A stretch of 64,000 bases of DNA from Laburnicola sp. R22_1. Its lineage: Eukaryota > Ascomycota > Dothideomycetes > Pleosporales > Didymosphaeriaceae. The position numbers and the translations under genes are program-made. Location: positions 1,922,001 to 1,986,000 of the forward strand of contig JACONQ010000002.1 of assembly GCA_014281115.1 (NCBI GenBank), in the 5' to 3' direction. The notes beneath the pieces were generated by a model, which ran no database searches, was not told where the DNA came from, and saw only the letters and a program-made list of their open reading frames with translations. Below, in pieces: positions 46,450 to 57,100 of this stretch. The first letter of the stretch is position 1, and the number at the start of each line of letters is the position of its first letter.

Positions 46450-47711
46450 TATAATATATACCCAACTCTCCCCTAGTGTTAATTTGTAATATTACGTAAT
46501 CCCGAGCCGGCTATTTAACCGACTACCGTGTTACATAATTAATAATTTCTTTAATAATATTTTTTACAGCAATAATAACGACAATAATTATAATAGCAAC
46601 TAATCTAACTATTTTATTACTCTTCTATAGTAGATCTCCCCTCGCAACTAGTGAGCTGTATACCGTCCCCCTAGGACTTTGCTGCCGCCGCCTATTTTCT
46701 CCATACTCCCGCTACTACTGCCACCCTTACTCCTTATCGTTCTTATGCGCCCGCATAATTTTAACTGCAGCTAGGAGCTTCTCCCATCATAGCTGCGCGC
46801 GCACGCTCTGACAATGTATAAGAAACATCCGCTTCTTCTCTAATAGACGCCTTCTACTATATCTTAGCCTATTCTTTAGCCTTGCCAGCAACGCAATAGT
46901 AAGGTGCTATTATTTTCTTATAAAGGTTGCTATATCTCTTTCCAGATCTTTATATAAAAGGATGACCTGGCACTTAATAATTTAGAGTTGCGTAAAGATT
47001 ATATATAGCCTAAACATATTATTAGATATAACCTCTAGAATAGTGTAATTATAATTAATTTAGTTCTTTAGCAGCCCTACCTCTTAAACCTTATCTTATA
47101 GTAGGTAGGCTAGATGGCTAATATTGCCTAGCTAGTTGTCTATACTAGTTTCGAATTCTTTAGCAGCTATCTAACCGCGGATATTAGACAACGCGATCTT
47201 AGAATGCTAAAAAGGTATTACGTTACCACATATAATAAAGAGTTAGATTTAAAAGACTTAGTGTTATATAAGTTAAAGGTAAAGATTTAGTGTACTAGGC
47301 ATTACTAATATTGCAAGAGGCAGACTTTATACGCTATGCGTATAGTAAACTATAGTTGCACTATAGCTACCAGATTGCGAGCGCGATAACTAAACTATAG
47401 TTAAGCGTCCTATTGCCCACACTGCTCCCGCGATTGTGACTCTGCGTAGGTCCACTGCAGCTCTCTAATAGTCCACTAGTTAAGAGATAATATATAACTT
47501 AGTTATGCCAGATAGTAGACTATCTATTAACTACTATTAATAATGCCGCCGTGTAAAACGTCGACAATAAAATTATTATTATTTTGTGTATATTTTATTA
47601 CTACTACTATGTGCTAGGTGCTAGGTTTTAGTGCCTTCTATTTTACTCCTCTCTATACATAGTGCGAATTTAACCTTGGTTAGAATCTTAACATAACAAA
47701 GATCTTTAATA
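46450..47711 (+). repeat. Left inverted arm (1262 bp)
   Basis: Pairs with 51,387-52,643 on the opposite strand. Its part at 46,620-46,950 is GC-richer than its surroundings and than the partner arm, so the two arms are unequally mutated. The minus strand of this part keeps protein-like stretches, not recognised. Confidence 0.88.
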
Positions 47712-48400
47712 ATATACGCCCATAGTTATTACGCCTAATAAACTTTATACGCGGAGCGAATAAAGTAGTATACATAGTAGTATTAGATTTAGTTATAGTT
47801 ATATTTATTATATAAGCTTTTAAGTAGTTAGGAGCTATTATAGAGGCTTTTAAACAATCTATTATAGATTTATAAGTAAGGCATTCTATATATAATACGC
47901 GTTCTATATAAGTAGTAAAAGACTTACTAGAAATAGATAACGCGTTAGTAGTATATATAATATAAGTATGTATAAGTTAGTAGGCATAATTTATTAGCAA
48001 GTAATTAGACATACTAAAATAGTTAATAACTACTATAAATCGCATGTGCTAATCTATAAAAGTCTCTCTAGGACCCTAGACTAGAGTATTGCCTATAATC
48101 TCTTTCTAGACGTCTAATAGTTTGTTTTCTAATAAATAGATCTTATTAAGATAGTTAAGCATATTAGCTATAGTTGTAGTGGTCTTAAAATATAGGTATA
48201 TAAAAGTCTAGACCCGCCTCTTTAGTTAGCTTTGCAAATATATAATATAAAGCTACTTTAGTCACATTGTTTATTTAGTGTTAATTATCCTTTTTAACTA
48301 CATTTTTTTAAATTTAAGCCTGCGTAGGTTGGGATAGAAAGGCCGCTCTAGTCCAGCGCCTAAAAATATAGACTACTTTTAGTCTCCGCTAACGTAATAA

Positions 48401-48480
48401 TAGTTTATAATAGTTTATAATAGTTTATAATAGTTTATAATAGTTTGTAATAGTTTATAATAGTTTATAATAGTTTATAA
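48401..48480. repeat. 10-bp tandem repeat, 8 copies
   Basis: TAGTTTATAA is repeated eight times; one copy has TAGTTTGTAA. Confidence 0.97.
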
Positions 48481-48499
48481 ACTATACACTTACTTTACT

Positions 48500-49200
48500 A
48501 TCTATAAGCGCTCTAACACTATTAATTTACTTAAAGTGTCCATAGTAAACTAAGCTCTATTATCGCTATTATTGCGCTTATTTAATACTATAATAACTAC
48601 AAGAATCTAATATATCTATATAATACTCTCCTCCTCTAGTAACTTATTAATAAACACTTTTATCTTCTCTTTACTACCTTTAATTCTGTCCTTATTTATC
48701 TTCTTTCTAATACATAGCAACGCGAGGTATTATAAATATAATAGAAAGTCTCTATATCTATTACTACGCCTATAGTTACTAATCTATTACTAGCCTAACT
48801 AGTACACTAGAACTGTCTTATATAGGCTAAGGTATACCTTTTACTTTAACCTATTAATAATCTTCTAAACAGAGCGGTACTCTAGTGTGGCCCTAGTAAT
48901 AGTAGCGAGCGGACATAGAGCGTACTTTTAGGCGACGTTAATAGCGATATTAGCATTAAGATTTAGAAAAATAGTAGGAAATAGAGTAGTAGAAGTCTTC
49001 TTAAGATTAACTTTAATATAAAAATAAAGTATTAGTATACCTATAGTGTGTATAAGTTCCTACTTAGTATATATCTTATAAGTAGCACAAATCTACTAAT
49101 ATAGCTATTGCTTCTAGCAATATCTTTAGAAATAATAGTAGAGAAGGGAGATAAGAGTTAAGTACCTTTTTATCTCCTCCCTCACTCTAAACTATAGTAT
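48500..49200 (-). pseudogene. Gag-like remnant in the core of the inverted-arm structure
   Basis: On the minus strand a degenerate frame contains a possible Cys/His knuckle region followed by ELIHTIG, then KTSTTLFPTIFLNLNANIAI and LATITRATLEYRSV, with regular TAA/TAG stops. It resembles the C-terminal part of a retroelement gag in composition and in the position of the knuckle. No reverse transcriptase was found in the 3.7-kb core. This is a weak assignment. Confidence 0.3.
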
Positions 49201-51204
49201 AGCGATATAGTCTTATGCATAGTTTTGCATATAAATTTTTTTTTAGTTAAAATAGGTGTGCTAAGTCTACTAAGCTTGCTTAGCTCGCTTATAACGCGCT
49301 AACCCTTTTTATTAATACTACCTTAAAATGCTTTTTATGTATAGAATAGTAGGAGAGATATCTACTATTATTATAATATTTTTATTAGAAATCTCTTAGT
49401 CGCAAAAAAAAACTATAAAGCTACTTAGTAGGTAAAGTCTATAGTTTATCTATTAACGTAATGCGCTAGTATTTATAGTTGTCCTTGTCCTTATTTTTAT
49501 TAAAAAAAGAGATTTACCTTAGATATTTAAATGCGTAAGTATTAGGAATCTGCTATAAGTTCTAGTTATAAAATTACCTTATAAGGAGGCAGTAAATAGG
49601 TCTATTATTATGCGTAACTTATATAGCTAATAGCACGCCTATTATAATATAAATTTAGGGCGAGAGACAGACATATATAATTAAGTAATAGATTATTTGC
49701 CAAAGTATAGCAAACTTTAACGTTAGAAAGTTACTTAATAAAGAAGATGGGCTAATTAGAATCTCTAAACTATTATATATTATAAGATTAACCCCGCTAT
49801 ATAATACGTATAGACAACTATCCCCTAAGCTTAGTAATACAGGTGTGAGCTATATTTAATTCTTATTAAATTATATACTTGGCTTTCACTAATTATAAGA
49901 CATAGTTTTCTAAGTCTTAATAGTTAATCCGCGAAACGTAATTATTTAGTAGTTAATTTTAAACCTCTCTAAGTTATTGTTATAGAGCTATATAATAGGT
50001 AGTAGAGATCTTAGACCTTCTAAGAGCAATAAAGTCCTTTTTAATAACTTATAATATGCTTATAGCTAGATATTATCTTATTTTACTACCTTAAAAGAGT
50101 TCTTATATAATAATACATAACTCTCTAATATTTTAACTTATTCTAACTTTGTCCTAAACTGTTATTCTAATACTTTATAACTAGCCTTAAGTTATTTAAA
50201 CTCTTAAAGCTTAGTCTAATTATCTTCTAATTTGTTAGTAATTTGTTATATAGTTGTTAATAGCAACGTAATAATATTCTACTAGAACTTAGATTTCTAG
50301 TTAATAGCATTAACAAACTATATGTATTCTTAAATCTTAACTTTATCTAGCTTTAAACTATTCTCTATACTAGTTATACTAACTTAGAGTTAGTAATCTA
50401 GTATATTACTATTAGTGTTAGTAATATTAGTAAAGTATATATACTTAGGGAAATTAGTAGGTAGTAAACTAGTATAATTTTATTAATTATGTGTTATAGT
50501 TAGTTAATTATATATATTAATAAAAGGATTACTTTTATTAAAAGGTTAAATATTGTTATTATTATTCTTATCTGCGAAAGCTTTATTATAATCTTTAGGT
50601 TAAAGAAGTCTCTTTTTAAAAATAACTTTATGCTTATCGCATTATTGCTCTATTTCTAGTAAGTTATTATCTAACTTATCCTAATTTATAGGCAGAGTAC
50701 TCTAAGTAGTGCTCTACTAAATTAGGACCTCTAGCTAAGACGTAGTAGTAAAGTTGCAGAGCTTCTTACAAAAGCTAGTGTTATTATTATTCTTATAGCT
50801 TAGTCTTACTATCTTATCTACTATATATAATAGATTTGTCTCTTAGTAAGTGTATAATTTAGGTTAAAGGTTAAAATTACAAGTTAAAAATATAGTAGAT
50901 ACTATAGTTAGTTACTATAGTTACTTTTATATAAGGCGTTATAACTATAGCCTATATATAACTATAAAAGTCTAGGTATATATAAAAACCTAAGATATTA
51001 TATAGTAATATTAAACTCCCTAGGCTTTTACTAAAGTAGGTAAGACTTATTAAAATTACTATAAAGTCTTAAGACTTTTAACTATATAAAGTAAGCGTGC
51101 CTAAAGACTAGATTTGCTGCTATACTACACTAGAGTAATTTACTCGAGACGTAGGTCTTACTAACTTAACTTATAACTATACTTTAGGCTATAAGTTATT
51201 TAGG

Positions 51205-51384
51205 TTATTACTATCTACTATTATTATAAAGGTTATATATATTTATTTGCTATTATTATAGAGGTCCTATATATTACTACTATCTACTTTTATTATAGAG
51301 GTTCTATATATTGTAACTATTTACTATTATTATAGAGGTTCTATATATTATAACTATCTACTATTATTATAAAGGTTCTATGTG
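51205..51384. repeat. 37-bp tandem repeat, about 4.8 copies
   Basis: Units of about 37 bp of the form TTCTATATATTGTAACTATT then TACTATTATTATAGAGG repeat with small differences, ending beside the inner end of the right inverted arm. Confidence 0.9.
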
Positions 51385-51386
51385 TT

Positions 51387-52643
51387 ATTAAAGATCTTCG
51401 TTGTGTTAAGATTCTAATTAAGGTCAAATCTATACTATATATAGAGAGGAGTAAAATAGGAGGCACTAAAATCTAGTACCTAGTATATAGTAGTAGTAAT
51501 AAAATATACACAAAATAATAATAATTTTGTTATTAATATTTTGTATAGCGGCATTATTAATAGTAGTTAATAGATAGTTTATTATCTAGTATAACTAAGT
51601 TATATATTATCTCTTAACTAGTAGACTATTAGAGAGCTATAGTGGACCTACATAGAGTCGCAACTATAGGAGTAGTATGAGTAATAAAACGCTTAACTAT
51701 AGTTTAGTTATTATGCTTATAACCTAGTAGTAGTATAACTATAGTTTACTATATATATAGCGTATAAAGTCTGCCTCTTATAATATTAGTAATACCTAGT
51801 ATACTAAATTTTTACTTTTAACTTATATAATACTAAGTCTTTTAAATCTAACTCTTTATTATGTACAGCAACGTAATATTTTTTTAGCGTCCTAAAATTG
51901 TATTATCTAATACCTATAATTAGATAGCTGCTAGAGAATTTAAAACTAGCATAAATAACTAGCTAGGTAATATTAGCTATCTAGTCTACCTACTACAAGA
52001 TAAGGTTTAAGAGGCAGGGCTGCTAGAGAACTAAATTAATTATAATTATACTATTCTAGAGGTTATATCTAATAATCTATTTAGACTCTATACAATCTTT
52101 ACGCAACTCTAAATTCTTAAGTACTAGGTTATTCTTTTATATAAAGACCTAGGAAGAGATATAGCAACCTTTATAAGAAAATAATAGCATCTTACTATTA
52201 CGTTACTAGTAAGGCTAAAGAATAGGCTAAGATATAGTAGTGGGCGTCTATTAGAGAAGAAGTAGATATTTCTTATATATTACTAGAGTGCGCCCACGTA
52301 GCTATAGCGAGAAAAGCTTCTAGTAGTAGTTAAGATTATGCGGACGTATAAAAACAATAAGAAGTAAGAGTAGTAATAGCGATAGAAGTATAGAGGAGAT
52401 AGGCGGCAATAGCGAAGTCCTGGGGGGGTAGTATACAGGTCGCTAGTTGCAAGGAGAGATTTACTATAGGAGAGTAATAAAATAGTTAGATTAGTTGCTA
52501 TTATAATTATTATTATTATTATTACTATAAAAAATATTATTAAAGAAATTATTAATTACGTAACACGGTGGTTAGTCAAATAGCTAGACTAGAATTACGT
52601 AATATTATAGATTAACTCTAAGGAGAGGATTCTATATATTATA
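51387..52643 (-). repeat. Right inverted arm (1257 bp)
   Basis: Inverse copy of 46,450-47,711. It is more AT-rich than the left arm over the part facing 46.6-46.95 kb. Confidence 0.88.
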
Positions 52644-53252
52644 AGTAATAGAGAAGATGTTATAGTTAAAGATATTACTACTATTAATATTATCTTATTT
52701 CTTATTAGTAAGGTAAATAGAATTACTATAATTTATAGTAACCTATAATAAGTTTAATAAATAGTTATAGGTGGCTTATTTAAGTAAGCCAGGCTTATAA
52801 TTATTATAATAACTAAATTTACTTATTAGTAAGCTGCTCTTATAACTATCTTAATAATTATTATATATAAAGCTTAGTAAGCTTATAGGTTATTTTATAG
52901 AGCTATATTACTTATAAGTAAGTTATTTTTCTAGAGACTATAGTAGTGCTAGGGGCTAATATCTTATAAAATATAACCTACGTACTACTATAAATAAGAT
53001 AGTAGCTATTTTTTATCTTCTACTATACCTATTATTAAGAGGTAACCTATAGATAAGTATTATAGTCGCTATTAGTTATATAACACTCTAGAGGAGATAT
53101 TTATACTTCTAATACGCAAAGTATTTAAGGATATAGAGAGTCTACCTACTATATTAGTTAATAGGCGTTATTATTAATAGGCGTTATTATTAATAACGCC
53201 CTAGAGATAGACTATAGATAGTTAAGCTATAGCTTAATAATTGCTACTATAG

Positions 53253-53460
53253 TGTAAGAATACTAATAGAGTTATTACGCTATATATAAGATAATAGTAA
53301 ATATTAGAATCTAAATATAAGATAGTAGTAATACCTATATAAGATGGGTATATAGGTAGGCTATATATATAGCCTCGCTTAGAATCTCGCTTAGTAATCG
53401 CGCTAGTCTACAAAGGGTAATATAACGTAAGCGAGGGAGTCGCACTTTAGATTAGTAATA
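53253..53460 (-). repeat. 5' LTR of element 3
   Basis: Starts TGTAAGAATACTAATAGAG and is 208 bp long, like its partner at 33,944. It keeps more C and G (for example GCGAGGGAGTCGCAC) than the left copy. Confidence 0.85.
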
Positions 53461-54110
53461 TTCTCTAAGAAAAACCTTCTTTTGTCTTATTATATATATT
53501 TTAAATTTTAATATTTGTGCTAGGTAAGACTATAAACTATTTTAGACAACTATTAGCACTATAATATAATACTTTTTTATCTTAGAATTTATCTTAAACA
53601 CCTAATAACGTTTATATTATTATCTTTATTTTAGTATAGCAATAATTATATTATTTCTTTATATATAGTGTTCTTTACTAGTTTATATCTCTAGACTCAC
53701 ACTCTAGTTTAATAAATATTAGCGCTATTATCTATTACTTATAATAGAGTTAACTTGTCTCTTAAGTAACCAGATTGCTTTATAGATGTTAGCTTCTTTA
53801 AGTAAGGAATATACTCCTAGTAGAAAATTATTGCTTACTATATATAGAAGCACGCAATATAGAAGTAGATAATACCTATATAGCTTGAGCGTTTATAACC
53901 TAATATATTCTCTTAAGCTTTCTTTTGCTAAAACTAGATTCTAAGCTTTATAAACTACTGCGATACAAGTATAGCATACGCAAAGTTCTACACCTAGCCT
54001 AAATACTTATATGGACAACCTTCTTTTTATTCTTTATCTCTTATCTATTTATTTAATGTAATTAATTATCCTCTTAAGATAGGAGAATAAGAATCTATAT
54101 TACCCAGTTC

Positions 54111-57100
54111 ATGGCAACACGTGAGCAAGAAAGAAAAAAGCTCCTTTAGGATCGGCATAATGGATCCTGCTCCCACGTACTACTCTCGCAGGATTTTACC
54201 ACCCCTCAATTCCTCGTTAGCGAAGATTTTCTTAGATGCCTGCATATTAAGAGCCAACGTGTTTTAGTTTGCCTTTAGCGATTGCAGTTGCGTGGACTTT
54301 ACAATAAGAATTAGGATTCTCTTTTACTAAGTTCTTAGATAAAAACTGTAGTAATGTATATAACTTAATTATACTAATCTGCAAACTTGCCTAGTACTTG
54401 AGTATACTCGGTTCAAAACAAAGACAAAAAAGCTCGGCGCGAGATCCATGGCGAAATATAACCACCTCAGAGCAACAGCTAAATAACCTCCAAGGGCGGA
54501 GCACCATGCAGCCAACAAGTCTTAATCTTTGTCCTTAGCGGGTAAGAGCTACCCAGACAATATTGCTAATACACGAAGCTGTGGGGTATGTAGTAGGGGT
54601 TGAGTCTAGTGTAGTTAAAGGAGTTAAGGTTGGTGAATGTAAACAAGGCTGTTGTTGCATACATACTACCTATGCGCAAATCTCTCTAATTATCAGTTGG
54701 GGAATAGCATATGGTATTGTAGTTCCTGTGTCTGATTAAGAGATGACGCGTCTTCGAGGAGGGGAACAGCTTGTTGGCGGGGCTTGGGTCATGTCGGACT
54801 GTAAAGCTAGGTTCACTGGCATCTAGTTTTAAAGTATGGTATACTCGTCTACATGCTACTTACTACACAGTGACTCCGCATGCACCAACAAGTATGGATG
54901 CCAAAGCATAAATCGAAAAAAATCTTCAACTCCCCAACAACAAAAGACAAAGAAACCATGCAGAGCAGAATACAGCGCCCGTCTCCTCAAGCAACATCTC
55001 TCTCTCGTGGCTTATTCAACGCCGCAACAACAAAGAGTAACAATGAACATAAGTCGCACTTAAAAGATAAATCAAAAGATGTTAATCACTGTTTAGAGGA
55101 CTAGAAGCATTGCTAATGCAAGCTTTAGGTTATATATCTTCAGTCACCCAGTTTCAAACGTGCAAGAGATGGATGGCAGTTATCCGTAGTAATAATGAAA
55201 TATTACACTACCAGCATCTCGCTAGCAAAAGCGAGAAAGTGTGTGTAGTATTTATGCCAGACAATGAAGAGATAATCGGGCATAACAGTCTGACCCGAGG
55301 TATGACTGTCGTATTTGCGCTTTGTTTGAGAGAGGAGAGGGGTGCTGTGCGGTAGTTTTAGACCAATTGCACATAGACCCCTCTTTTCTTCAGAGACGCA
55401 CACGTATTGTTCACATTGGGTTGTCGAAATGTTCGTCGGGCTATCACCTCACCTGAATGAACGTGTGGAACTTGGTCTTCATCTGGCAATGATGTTGTAA
55501 TCTAATATAGGGGAGCTATCCTACTCGCTGCATTAGCTATTAACTGTATTACGTCAAGTTTAGTCGTGCATGTCGAACGAAAGGACATCTTGGAAGTAAG
55601 ACAGTCAAAGGAACCTCCTATGGAAAGTTTGGACGACAGACAGAGAGCCCATTCCTGAGAAGAGCGATGAAGACACGGAGAAGTCGCGTTTCCATTCCTC
55701 AGCGGATTACTCAGAGCGCGACTCACAGACAAATGGACTGACAGAATAAAACAAGAGGTTGGCAATAAAGCGGAGCCCACCAAGTCCGAAAGATCGCGGA
55801 AGGATAATCAGCCGAGCACTGAGTTCACGCTAAAATAGAACAAAGCAGCTTTAAATCGTTTCGTTGGGTCAATCCCGCCGCCGCTCGAAACCTTGGAACG
55901 AAATGCTAAAACAGGCATGGATACAAGCTTTGTCGAATGAGATCAGATCATGGCCGGCGGCGGTAGACTTTGCGGGAGCAGAATAGGTTGCCGCAAGCGG
56001 CCTTTCGATCGGTCGAGCTGTGACAATGCGTCGATGCATGAACAGGCCGGGCTTTGTTTGAGATTCCGCTAGATTTCGCACTACGCAACCCCAAAACTTT
56101 GTTTCGACGTCGTCACTCGCAAGCAACCCTTTCAAAGGGATCCGGACCAGATGGCAGTGCATGTCGCGACGCGCCCTCAACATACTACTGTTGCCAATGT
56201 AGAAACTCGCCATCTGACTCGCTCTGCTCGGGCAATAGTTTCGAGGAAACTCACGGCATGCTCACATCCGCTCATTAGTGTGTATGCGATGAGGTTAGAT
56301 CAATTGCGTTAGTACAAAAGTGGAGACAAGATGAAATCCTAGAGCCCTGAAGCCGGCGATTCTACGGTCGTTCTGGGGTTGGACCGTAGACCGGACAAAG
56401 TTGACGAAGGCAGACGGGCAGGCCGAACGCGGTGGCATTATTTGCGCAGGTTTTTGTATGCAAGAGAAGGATGTTTCGTGCAGTAGCGTACCCGATCTTG
56501 ACTGAATAAATGCATCCAGCATTACGCGACGAGAAGAGATCGGATGGCCGGAGAAGCATATCCATACTACCTGGGCAGGTAGTGTATGTTACACAATAGG
56601 TTATATGTTGATTGTTGTACCTTCCAGATACGACTGTCGGACTGTCCGAAGAATAACCGCAGCAAAAACTGCTGATAGATCTGAAAGAGGATCAGATAAT
56701 CTGCATGAGCGTTGTCGCGAGGCATTCGCTTGTGAAGTCGAGGCACGGACAGGCTTCGCGGTACGTATACGGTGTCGGGACTCGGCTGTTAACAACACGT
56801 CCCCATGTTGTGAGGTAACAGGTTGCATCCTCCCGAATCCTATTTTTGAATGTCGCTTGACGGGACATGCCGTTGCACATGGGACCGTGCTGAACTGTCA
56901 CAATCCGACTGTGCCCCGTGAGGATTGGAAGCGCCCTCGGTCGGCTAGGATTGCTGTTAGCGGTGGAGGTCAAATTAATATGTGGTCACATATGATCTTC
57001 GAACGTTTGGAGATTCAAAGACGGTGGGAGCAGATTGTCGTCATATGGTCGGTTGAACTTGCATTGCATGTGGAATGTCTCCGGCCCCGCAGGAATCGTC

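Larger units (their letters stand above)
46450..52643. mobile_element. 6.2-kb structure with 1.26-kb inverted arms
   Basis: The segments 46,450-47,711 and 51,387-52,643 are inverted copies of each other along their whole length, starting TATAATATATA outside and ending GATCTTTAAT inside. Between them lie 3.7 kb with a gag-like remnant and two tandem-repeat tracts. It interrupts the gag region of element 3. No matching target duplication was found (ATTTA and AGTAA). It could be a DNA element with very long inverted repeats, or two LTRs of one family in opposite orientation. I cannot assign it to a known family. Confidence 0.7.
33944..53460 (-). mobile_element. Ty3/gypsy chromovirus element 3, split by two insertions
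   Basis: LTRs of 208 bp in the same orientation lie at 33,944-34,151 and 53,253-53,460, flanked by near-matching 5-bp sequences TTTTC and TTCTC. The coding direction is minus, so 53.25 kb is the 5' LTR. The element is interrupted by element 2 (35,631-42,726) and by the inverted-arm structure (46,450-52,643). Removing both leaves about 6.2 kb, a normal gypsy size. Confidence 0.8.
20134..54110. other. AT-rich, RIP-mutated transposon island (about 34 kb)
   Basis: Base composition drops sharply between about 20.0 and 54.1 kb. CpA and TpG are scarce and TpA is very frequent: a hand count over 23,101-23,220 gives about 22 TpA against 2 CpA and 3 TpG. Every coding remnant found is a transposon broken by TAA/TAG stops. 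No intact host gene is seen. This is the expected footprint of repeat-induced point mutation on duplicated DNA. The last 650 bp after 53,460 are AT-rich without an assigned element. Confidence 0.93.
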
